Below, piece by piece: positions 7,947 through 15,176 of a stretch of 54,855 nucleotides of DNA. Each line of letters opens with the position of its first letter. The first letter of the stretch is position 1. Position numbers and translations under genes: made by a program. The stretch is from a virus. Below the pieces are notes generated by a model. It ran no database searches. It worked only from the letters and a program-made list of their open reading frames with translations, and was not told where the DNA came from. Location: the IMG/VR virus record IMGVR_UViG_3300002144_000245, positions 1 through 54,855 of that record; one strand, 5' to 3'.

Positions 7947-9818
7947 TTAAATTATGTCATCCAATAGATTTGTTTCATCTAACATCCCAACTTCTTTCGT
8001 TTCAACATCTTTTAAAGACTCAGTAATGATACTTGAATTTTTTAATTTTCTCTTTTTCAAAGATGTTTTTAAAGTTTTGATTGACTCATACGCTATTGAT
8101 GAACCTTTATACTTGTGGTAGGTAGAGTCGGTTCCTACATCAGTTTTTCTTCCTAATGGGTCTCTACCCATAGCAGCTTTGTCGGTTCCATAGGTACCAC
8201 CTTCTTCAGGTCTACCGGCGCCATCAAATCCACCTTCAGGAGAACCGCCCTCATCGGTTGGGGCTCCCTCATCTTCACCACCCTCTAAATTAAGTGCAGC
8301 TAAGTCATGCGGGGTTCCAAAAGATTCTCCTGTTTTAACAGGGTCGTTACCTTCAGATGCGATTTGTTCTTGTCTGAATCCAAGTTTTAAGTCATTAATA
8401 ACTTTAGCTTGTTCCATTCGCCACTCATCATCCGACATATTAAAGATGTGTTTATACATCCATTCTTGAGAAACCATTTTGAGCTCTTTCATGTCAGAAA
8501 CTAATGATACTTTTTCAGACCATAGTGCGGCTTTCTCTTGTTCGTATATAATAGATGGATTGGTAAGTTCTAATTCAAAGTTTACTAAGTCTGCGTTCTC
8601 ATACCCTTGTGAATACAAATGAACGATAGCAATTTTGTGAAGTTCTGAAAGAACAATACGTTGAATTCGTTCGACAGTTCTTGCAAAACGAATATCTTGT
8701 TGTGCAAGTGTAGCTTTACCTTCAACACCCTCTTCATACCCAATGAATGCCTTTGGAACTTTAAGAGCCGCCATCATTCTATTCTTTAGGTATTCGATAT
8801 CCTCGATACCACCAAACTCCATACCATTTAGGGTATCAATTTCGGTTCCACTCTGACCACCTCTAACTGGTAAGTAGTAATCTTCCAACATATTCATCAA
8901 GTTAAACTTGAGGTTGTAGTCTCCCGTGTCTTGGTTAAGGTAAGGGACTTTCTTCATTTGGTCAATAATACTTCTCATATGATTATCAACCTCAGCAGGT
9001 GGAATGTTACCTACATCAATTTTAAATACTCGTTTTTCAGGCGCCCGCATGATTCGGTGAATCATCATAGCATCTTCCATTAGAGTTAATTGTTTCCATG
9101 TCTTACGAGCACCTTCCAACAAAGAACGACCATATGGTAGGAAGTTTGTGTCAGCCATTAAACGGAAATGTGCTACTTGGTAGAATTCAAAATAATAACT
9201 GTTTGTTTTTGTATTACCAGTAAATGGTGAATTCATTGAGTTTAATTTAAATCTAACCTCATATGGATTTTCGTCGTTAAATCCCTCTTCACGTTCAACT
9301 TCATACGCTGACATTGGTGATACGTTTACGATTCCAATCCCATCTTCAATATCAAGATGAAGATAGTAGTCACCATATTTGTTCATACCACGAATCCATG
9401 ACCAAAGGTTAAATTCGATATTTAAAACATCATAAAATAAATTATGAAGAATTTTTTTGACATTTTCATCTGAAGATTTGATTCGAATGATGTCGCCCAT
9501 ATCATTCTTTAAAGTACACTCATCTGAATAGATGTCTAATATAGAAGCAATGATGGAATCTTTGTCCATAGCTTCATAGTCCGTGTATAATTCTAATTTG
9601 TTTGAATGATAGTTGAATTGGTTATTATATGTTTCCCAATTTCTACGAGAGGTGTGCATTCTACCAAATCTATCATAGTAAGATGTGCCGCGAATGTTAC
9701 CATCCGACTGAAGCCGTTGTGTATCAACTGCCGCTGTTCTTCCTTTACCAATGCGTCTTACGACTACTTGGGTAGCGAATAGTTTTTTAAGCCTACTAAA
9801 TAACGTTGTGTCTGCCAT
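7947..9818 (-). CDS. Portal protein (T4 gp20 family)
   Basis: 623 residues, somewhat longer than T4 gp20 (524). RAPEKRVFKIDVGNIPP (258-274) is the characteristic gp20 signature, preceded by LLEGARKTWKQLTLMEDAM in the stem region. The portal is the dodecameric ring through which DNA enters and leaves the head and which nucleates prohead assembly. The extra length is C-terminal: a Gly/Glu/Asp-rich linker at about 495-550 followed by a basic tail with SIITESLKDVE. It follows the terminase gene by 65 nt, and a TTTG-N20-TATATTTA promoter lies in this gap. The ribosome site is weak (AGAGAAAT). Confidence 0.95.
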   Translation of the reverse strand: MADTTLFSRLKKLFATQVVVRRIGKGRTAAVDTQRLQSDGNIRGTSYYDRFGRMHTSRRNWETYNNQFNYHSNKLELYTDYEAMDKDSIIASILDIYSDECTLKNDMGDIIRIKSSDENVKKILHNLFYDVLNIEFNLWSWIRGMNKYGDYYLHLDIEDGIGIVNVSPMSAYEVEREEGFNDENPYEVRFKLNSMNSPFTGNTKTNSYYFEFYQVAHFRLMADTNFLPYGRSLLEGARKTWKQLTLMEDAMMIHRIMRAPEKRVFKIDVGNIPPAEVDNHMRSIIDQMKKVPYLNQDTGDYNLKFNLMNMLEDYYLPVRGGQSGTEIDTLNGMEFGGIEDIEYLKNRMMAALKVPKAFIGYEEGVEGKATLAQQDIRFARTVERIQRIVLSELHKIAIVHLYSQGYENADLVNFELELTNPSIIYEQEKAALWSEKVSLVSDMKELKMVSQEWMYKHIFNMSDDEWRMEQAKVINDLKLGFRQEQIASEGNDPVKTGESFGTPHDLAALNLEGGEDEGAPTDEGGSPEGGFDGAGRPEEGGTYGTDKAAMGRDPLGRKTDVGTDSTYHKYKGSSIAYESIKTLKTSLKKRKLKNSSIITESLKDVETKEVGMLDETNLLDDII

Positions 9819-9851
9819 ATTATTTCTCTAAGTGTATACCTTTGTAAAGTA

Positions 9852-9883
9852 TAAATATACAAAAAATATTTTAATCTACCAAA
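9852..9883 (-). promoter_or_regulatory. Host-type promoter before the portal gene
   Basis: TTTG (9880-9883), 20 nt, then TATATTTA (9852-9859) on the minus strand, matching the Bacteroidota primary sigma consensus TTTG-N19-21-TAnnTTTG except for the last base. The same bases also contain ATATTTATA, the candidate late motif, so the two classes cannot be separated here. Confidence 0.5.
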
Positions 9884-11458
9884 TTAAAGTAACCATGTTA
9901 AATCTACGTCGTTTCCATGACCATCTCGTTGGGACCATGGGTTGTCTCCAAGAGTTCTATTATTATATACACCAGCACCTGCTTTTGTAATATTAGTCAA
10001 GGTGGTTCTGCTTAAATCAATACCCTGCTGTCTTAATTTTAATGCAGTATCACGTACCCACAACCCAGTTGAGAATGACATAACTAAGTCATCATTATAA
10101 CCTCGCTGTGCTTCCGCTCTACTACCATTCCATATGAAGACAAACAGTTCCTCTATAAGTCGCTTAGAATGGATGATAGGGGTACGTTCTCTCATGTAAG
10201 TATCTAATTTAGAGACTACTAAGGGTCGAGTTCTACTTGTCATTGAGAATCCAGGAACCATATCTTCTTTTCGTTTCAAATCAAAACCTTTGCGTAGGTG
10301 GATATCTTCATCGATATAACCAGCATCTCTATATGAGTAATATAAGTTTTGATAATTTCTATCAATTACTTCTTGTATTACAGCCCAACCAATATTTGCG
10401 TTTTCAATTACCAACATTGCGTTGTTCCACTCAGATGCGATTGATGTAAGCATAGCTCCAAATTGTTTGGTTTCTATCTTACCTTTATATTCCGCAACCT
10501 GTTCTACGGATTCAATATCAATTACATGAAACGCTGAGTAGTCGGTTGAATCTCCACGAGCAACGTCTGCTACAACAACATAATCACGTGAGTAGTTTGG
10601 GTAGTCCCATAACCAATAGTTACCATCAAATCCCCTCTTTTCCAATGGGTCTTTGACATAAGTCTCTTCGTACCATTGTAATGTAGCACCTTCAACTACA
10701 CTATAACCAGATGAAATAAAATCACAATCACATTCTTGTGCTGCTCCTTTATCACCTAACAATGTTGATTGTTCTTCACGCCATAGTTGGTTTCTATCAG
10801 GATGAACCGACCAATGTAATTCAATAGGATTCCATGTATCACCACTCATTGCCTGAACCCATACCTTATGGAACCAGTTACCTACACCATTTGGAGTAGA
10901 AAGTACAATAGCCCCACCACCTGTTGATAACGTGGATTGTGCAGATGTCCATATACTTTCAATATTATCAATGAAAGCGGCCTCGTCTATAATCAACATT
11001 GAAAGTGCTTCAGAACGACCAGCATCACCAGCGGCTGAAGTTGCTTTGATTTGAGACCCATTTTTTAATCGGAGAGATAATTTATTATCCTCTTCAGTTT
11101 GTCCCCTCAACCACGTTGGTAAGTTTTGATGCATGAAACGAACCTTTGTTACAAGATTCTTTGCTACCTCTTGTTTGGTAGCGATTACCAAAACATTCTT
11201 ATCTTCATGAAATAACATCAACCAAAGTGAATATCCAGCTGAAAGTGTTGAGATACCTAATTGACGAGATTTGAGAATAACATTAAATCTATGCTTCTCA
11301 ACCTCATACATTAAATTTTCTTGGAAGTCGTATAAGTTAAAAAGTATTTTACCACGAGATGGGTGTTGAATATAACAATACTTCTTAAAAAAATATACTG
11401 GGTCTTTAGCACATTTAACGTACTCTTCTTTGATTAACTCTTTTAGAGATTTTGCCAT
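9884..11458 (-). CDS. Terminase large subunit (T4 gp17 family)
   Basis: 524 residues, near the usual 550-610. The ATPase half has the Walker A variant SRQLGIST (64-71), Walker B MLIIDEA (154-160) and the coupling motif VLSTPNG (185-191). The C-terminal RNase H-like nuclease is marked by VVVADVARGDSTDYSAF with its metal-binding Asp residues, MLVIENANIGWAV and NDDLVMSFSTGLWV. The enzyme cuts concatemeric DNA and pumps it through the portal. No clear Shine-Dalgarno sequence precedes the ATG. I found no small-terminase gene in the window. Confidence 0.97.
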   Translation of the reverse strand: MAKSLKELIKEEYVKCAKDPVYFFKKYCYIQHPSRGKILFNLYDFQENLMYEVEKHRFNVILKSRQLGISTLSAGYSLWLMLFHEDKNVLVIATKQEVAKNLVTKVRFMHQNLPTWLRGQTEEDNKLSLRLKNGSQIKATSAAGDAGRSEALSMLIIDEAAFIDNIESIWTSAQSTLSTGGGAIVLSTPNGVGNWFHKVWVQAMSGDTWNPIELHWSVHPDRNQLWREEQSTLLGDKGAAQECDCDFISSGYSVVEGATLQWYEETYVKDPLEKRGFDGNYWLWDYPNYSRDYVVVADVARGDSTDYSAFHVIDIESVEQVAEYKGKIETKQFGAMLTSIASEWNNAMLVIENANIGWAVIQEVIDRNYQNLYYSYRDAGYIDEDIHLRKGFDLKRKEDMVPGFSMTSRTRPLVVSKLDTYMRERTPIIHSKRLIEELFVFIWNGSRAEAQRGYNDDLVMSFSTGLWVRDTALKLRQQGIDLSRTTLTNITKAGAGVYNNRTLGDNPWSQRDGHGNDVDLTWLL

Positions 11459-11464
11459 ACATTT

Positions 11465-12046
11465 CTATTTTCCAAGTTTCCAATACATTCTTCCGGAAAT
11501 CACAGGAACAAAATCTTGATTTACACCAACACCAACTCCATATATTTGTTTTTTCTTGGTTCTATAAATAAACTCAGTACCTAAATAATTTAACTGGCCC
11601 ATGTTACCTTGAAGACCAACCCCCCAATAAAATTCTCTATTGTTTAGATATATTTCGTTGGTGATTGTTGTAGTTGGGTAGATTAATTTATAATTGAGAG
11701 AACGGCTTATGATTTTGTTTTGTGATATTGAATCGGAAATAGTTAATGTTAGACTATCCAACTCTTGTTTATCCTCATATACATATGTAGCGAAATAATC
11801 CTCTAAAATAGAAGCAGTATCAATTTTTCGAGTTACCGTATCAGTCTTAGTGACAATTCGTGTAATGTATTTTGGAATATAAGCAGGAACGTCACGCGTG
11901 ATTGTATCATACTTAATTTCTACTTTAGTAATTACAATAGGGTCAACCACCTCCGTGATATTTTTGCTACAATTTCTCATTAAAAGAATTATAACAACCA
12001 ACACTACAATGAGTAGTGTTTGAATATTTCCGAAATATTTTTTCAC
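11465..12046 (-). CDS. Membrane-anchored protein with C-terminal beta-hairpin region
   Basis: 193 residues, starting with GTG. A single membrane segment (about 10-24, LLIVVLVVIILLM) is followed by Cys26 and a long soluble part rich in Thr and Asp (KYDTITRDVP, TKTDTVTRKIDT) of a style seen in Bacteroidota phage spanin-like or DUF6808-like proteins. The C-terminus alternates polar and hydrophobic residues with Gly/Tyr turns (WGVGLQGNMGQLNYLG, IYGVGVGVN), like outer-membrane beta hairpins. It could help lysis or envelope attachment; I cannot decide. It is 3 nt from the next upstream gene, so both are probably cotranscribed, and lies just before the terminase gene. Confidence 0.55.
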   Translation of the reverse strand: MKKYFGNIQTLLIVVLVVIILLMRNCSKNITEVVDPIVITKVEIKYDTITRDVPAYIPKYITRIVTKTDTVTRKIDTASILEDYFATYVYEDKQELDSLTLTISDSISQNKIISRSLNYKLIYPTTTITNEIYLNNREFYWGVGLQGNMGQLNYLGTEFIYRTKKKQIYGVGVGVNQDFVPVISGRMYWKLGK

Positions 12047-12049
12047 AAA

Positions 12050-12466
12050 TTACTTTTTATGGTACAAAGCGTATACTTTGTTAATTAAGTTTGTTTTTGT
12101 TTCAGAGTTTGATAAATCAACGCCAAATTTAGTTTTAGCAGAATCAATTAATTCTTCCTTTGTCATAGAACGTAATGATTCTTTTGTTACTTTACCTGTA
12201 ACGGCATTAATAACATCGGCTGATTCTTTAACAACTGCCTTCACAGCAACCTTAACATCGTTTACCTCTTTGGCAACTTTTTTAACTTTAGTTTTTACGT
12301 TAGTTATTTTTTTGTTAACTACCTTTTTAACTGCTGCAGCTTTGTCTTCAACAACATCTGGAATCAGGTCACCATCACGGTCGCCAATTACTTTTGTTTT
12401 TTGAAGGATGACTAATGTTAGTCCGATAATAGCAAATATGCTAATGATAATAAATAATGTGTTCAT
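12050..12466 (-). CDS. Membrane-anchored Lys/Ala-rich protein with SAP/Rho-N-like C-terminal domain
   Basis: 138 residues. Residues 4-22 form one membrane segment; GDRDGDLIPDVVED (28-41) is an Asp-rich loop like a calcium-binding DxDxD motif; residues 43-88 are a Lys/Val/Ala helix resembling histone H1 tails or apolipoprotein-type helices; and SMTKEELIDSAKTKFGVDL (100-118) plus the following helix looks like the helix-extended-helix SAP/Rho N-terminal fold, which binds nucleic acid. Together this suggests a membrane tether for DNA, but that is inference. No Shine-Dalgarno sequence is present; ATATTTATA at 12502-12510 lies 36 nt upstream. Confidence 0.6.
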   Translation of the reverse strand: MNTLFIIISIFAIIGLTLVILQKTKVIGDRDGDLIPDVVEDKAAAVKKVVNKKITNVKTKVKKVAKEVNDVKVAVKAVVKESADVINAVTGKVTKESLRSMTKEELIDSAKTKFGVDLSNSETKTNLINKVYALYHKK

Positions 12467-12528
12467 AATTTTCTTTTTTTTTGTTTAACGTATTGTTCCA
12501 ATATAAATATGTAAATAAAACTAATTAA

Positions 12529-13860
12529 TTACCATTTACGACACGACCAATAATTGGCCTTCCATCTTGGGCCTGGTTCATCACAATTCATTCTTGCCCT
12601 GAATGATTTACGGGCAGCTGGATTGTCTTTTTTAATGACCATTCCCTTTTGTCCAAAGTTTACTTTAACAACATTACCTTTGTCGTTGTTTACATATACT
12701 TTGAATTTTTTAACATCACCTTGCATTATCTTACCAAGTTTTACGGCTCTACCTTGGTATTCAGCTTCGTTAAGTGATGGTGTGTATTCCTTCATAAATT
12801 GAACAAATTCTTTTACATCTTGATAGTTCTCTACATCATACTCTTCAATGGAGTCATCACCACCATCTGCATTATTTACAATATTTAAATAATCCTCAGC
12901 TTTGGTAATCAATGATTGAACCCATGGTTCTAAGTTTGAACGGCTGTTTAATTTATCTAATAATTGTTGAGCGTGTTCGACTGAACTTTGTAGTTGGTCA
13001 ACGGCCATATCTGCATCTGATTCAGATGATTCTTTCTTCAATCTACTTTTCTCAGCTCTACCTCTATTTGTAGATTCGGCTTCGAATCCAACTATCTTCC
13101 CACTTTTATGAGATGCATCTTTACCATCACCATTACCATAAGTACCTTTATCTCTATTGTACTTATTTAGCTCAGCTCTGTATTTCTTTGATTTATCTGA
13201 TGATTGAAATTTCTTATACTCATCTTTGTAATCTCGTTTAGTTTCTTCAGTTACCGATTCTAATAGTTTATGTAATTCTTTAACTAATGGTGATGCTGCT
13301 GTAAATAACTTAGGATTTTTTTTAGAGCTATCATTCTTTAGGTTTTTAATTAAATTTTGAATGGAATCTATTACATCTAATATTTCAGAATTTTTAACGC
13401 TACCTTCGTTTACTGATTCATTAAATATACTATACTTTTTTATACCTAATTTACTTACCATTTTTTCAATAGTATTGTAATCACTATCTGGATGATTTCC
13501 ATTTCCAAGTATAATTTCTATCTCTCCTTTAGTTACAGGATGAGAACTAACGTTTACTTTATACTTTTTATTTATTTTTTGAACGTAGTTTCGTAATACA
13601 TCTATTTTATCTTCGGTAACTACTGATTCATTCTTTGGAACACAATTAGGGACTTCTTTGCCATCCTTCATTTTCATTCCAACCATCTCATATCCATCCC
13701 AACATGGGTTATCAGTAGCTTCTTCATTTGTAAATGATTTAACATATGGATTCGATACTACTTGACCTAACTCAGGAACAAAGCCATACTTTTCTTCCAT
13801 AAATGTTTTTACATTATGGTATTCTTCTCTGATGAGTTGTTTAAGTTGCGATTCGTTCAT
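12529..13860 (-). CDS. Mosaic head protein (polyprotein-like), WSCRKW C-terminal module
   Basis: 443 residues made of small modules separated by Glu-ending linkers: VVTE83/D, SVNE152/G, SVTE205/E and SLNE365/A. Modules: a helical leader plus a Cys motif NPCWDGYEMVGMKMKDGK (51-68) ending PNC; a small alpha/beta unit (84-150); a helical unit (153-205); a basic unit with GNGDGKDASHKSGKIVGFEA (242-261); a helical unit with EPWVQSLITKAEDYL (311-325); and a basic C-terminal domain with KKFKVYV, SFRARMNCDEPGPRW and YWSCRKW. I recall the last, Cys-motif and WVQ modules as separate units in other aquatic phages, without known function. I infer that it is packaged and processed in the head. Confidence 0.6.
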   Translation of the reverse strand: MNESQLKQLIREEYHNVKTFMEEKYGFVPELGQVVSNPYVKSFTNEEATDNPCWDGYEMVGMKMKDGKEVPNCVPKNESVVTEDKIDVLRNYVQKINKKYKVNVSSHPVTKGEIEIILGNGNHPDSDYNTIEKMVSKLGIKKYSIFNESVNEGSVKNSEILDVIDSIQNLIKNLKNDSSKKNPKLFTAASPLVKELHKLLESVTEETKRDYKDEYKKFQSSDKSKKYRAELNKYNRDKGTYGNGDGKDASHKSGKIVGFEAESTNRGRAEKSRLKKESSESDADMAVDQLQSSVEHAQQLLDKLNSRSNLEPWVQSLITKAEDYLNIVNNADGGDDSIEEYDVENYQDVKEFVQFMKEYTPSLNEAEYQGRAVKLGKIMQGDVKKFKVYVNNDKGNVVKVNFGQKGMVIKKDNPAARKSFRARMNCDEPGPRWKANYWSCRKW

Positions 13861-13861
13861 A

Positions 13862-15166
13862 TTATACTTTATGTCGTGTTGGCTTCATTGAGGTTTTTTC
13901 AGTAACTACTGATTCGCTAGTTAATCTTTTTTTGTATTTTTTAGCCATCTTCATCGCTACGTTTACTATACTTTTAAAATCTTTAGCTTCTTCCATTGCG
14001 ATTTGGCCAGCGTCATAACTTTCAATACTAACAAAGTACCCTTTGTCATCACGACGACCAACATACATCATCATCTCTTCACCACCGTCAAATAGGAAAT
14101 CACTACTACCACCATGATATCTAGCATCACCTACTTCAGAGTCCACACCTACACCTGTTGCTCTTTCTAAAGATTTTCTAACAAGTTCCTGCTCTTTATC
14201 TGATAACATTGGTGTTGCTCTCTCATTTAACGTAGAAGAAAGTTTCATTGAATTTTTCTCTTTAATTGACTCCTTAGCGAAGTCTTTTACGTTCTCTTTG
14301 TCTTCTTTGTTAACGGATTCGTTCTTCATAAGTTTGTATGCCATATGTCCCATTGCTACAATACCACTCTTTACAAACTTATCTTTATTAGATTGTTGTT
14401 TAAGTGCATCATATACTTGAACCATTAGAGATGCTGATTGCATATCTACTCTTACCTTCTTATTTGATTTAGTATCAACTACTAAAGCGTTTTGTTTATC
14501 TTTTACAATTTTTCTTAATTGAGTGATAACTTCAGGTTCAGCAGCTGCTTCTTTTATTGATTCAGTATGTAAACTTTTGAATGTAGATTGTAACCACTTC
14601 ATAAGGTCTTTGTTTTTATAATCAAAGTCAGGATGTTCTTTTCTGAACTCTTTCATGAAATCAAGAAATGACCCTGCGTTTTGAATCATTATATCTATGT
14701 TTTTCATTACACCTTCAGTTGTAAGTTTATTAGTCACTTTAATTCCCTCTTCAAGTTTGTGCACAGGATATTTTTTTCCATTAAATTCAAATTCATCCAA
14801 ACCTTCTTTTCTTGCGTTATAAAGTGCGCCTGTAAATGCATTACCCTCAGTTAAACCTTGTTCTTGGTTTTGTGTATCAGCATATTCTTGAGCCTGGTCT
14901 TTAGTAGCAAAACTCTTTACTCTAACTTCACCTTCCCACACAGTCCATGGTGTGAATGGGTTAGATTGTTTATCAAACTTCACAACATAGTTGTCAGTTG
15001 GGTCTGCTGTGTGGTCTTCATTTACAAGGTTCACAGGCACTAATGCAGTTCCGCTATTTGTTAACTTCATAACATAGTGAACTCCATTTATTACTGTTTT
15101 GTAATCTTTGGGAGTTTTATTCCACTCACCCTTTGTAATACTATGTGTAATTTTAAACTTAGCCAT
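13862..15166 (-). CDS. Mosaic head protein (polyprotein-like) with GNAF and LRKIVKDKQ modules
   Basis: 434 residues. Putative processing sites: GLTE107/G, LTTE151/G, SIKE206/A, TLNE315/R and VVTE423/K. The first 107 residues form a beta-rich domain. Next comes GNAFTGALYNARKEGLDEF (108-126), a short module whose relative occurs in the core protein at 4789-5781. A helical unit (152-206) precedes an alpha/beta unit with ITQLRKIVKDKQNALVVDTK (214-233), then a unit starting at about 316 with SSDFLFDGGEEMMMYVGRRDD. The stretch DKENVKDFAKESIKEKNSM repeats almost unchanged in the 4789-5781 protein. AAGGAG stands 6 nt before the ATG. Its stop is next to the start of the 443-residue protein. Confidence 0.6.
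   Translation of the reverse strand: MAKFKITHSITKGEWNKTPKDYKTVINGVHYVMKLTNSGTALVPVNLVNEDHTADPTDNYVVKFDKQSNPFTPWTVWEGEVRVKSFATKDQAQEYADTQNQEQGLTEGNAFTGALYNARKEGLDEFEFNGKKYPVHKLEEGIKVTNKLTTEGVMKNIDIMIQNAGSFLDFMKEFRKEHPDFDYKNKDLMKWLQSTFKSLHTESIKEAAAEPEVITQLRKIVKDKQNALVVDTKSNKKVRVDMQSASLMVQVYDALKQQSNKDKFVKSGIVAMGHMAYKLMKNESVNKEDKENVKDFAKESIKEKNSMKLSSTLNERATPMLSDKEQELVRKSLERATGVGVDSEVGDARYHGGSSDFLFDGGEEMMMYVGRRDDKGYFVSIESYDAGQIAMEEAKDFKSIVNVAMKMAKKYKKRLTSESVVTEKTSMKPTRHKV
13884..13915 (-). repeat. Direct repeat copy B (linker-coding, 32 bp)
   Basis: Identical to 5213-5244, about 8.7 kb away in a different gene. Here it encodes the last linker (ESVVTEKTSM) before a 6-residue basic C-terminus, as if the module that should follow had been lost. 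Confidence 0.85.
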
Positions 15167-15176
15167 TAGTTACTCC

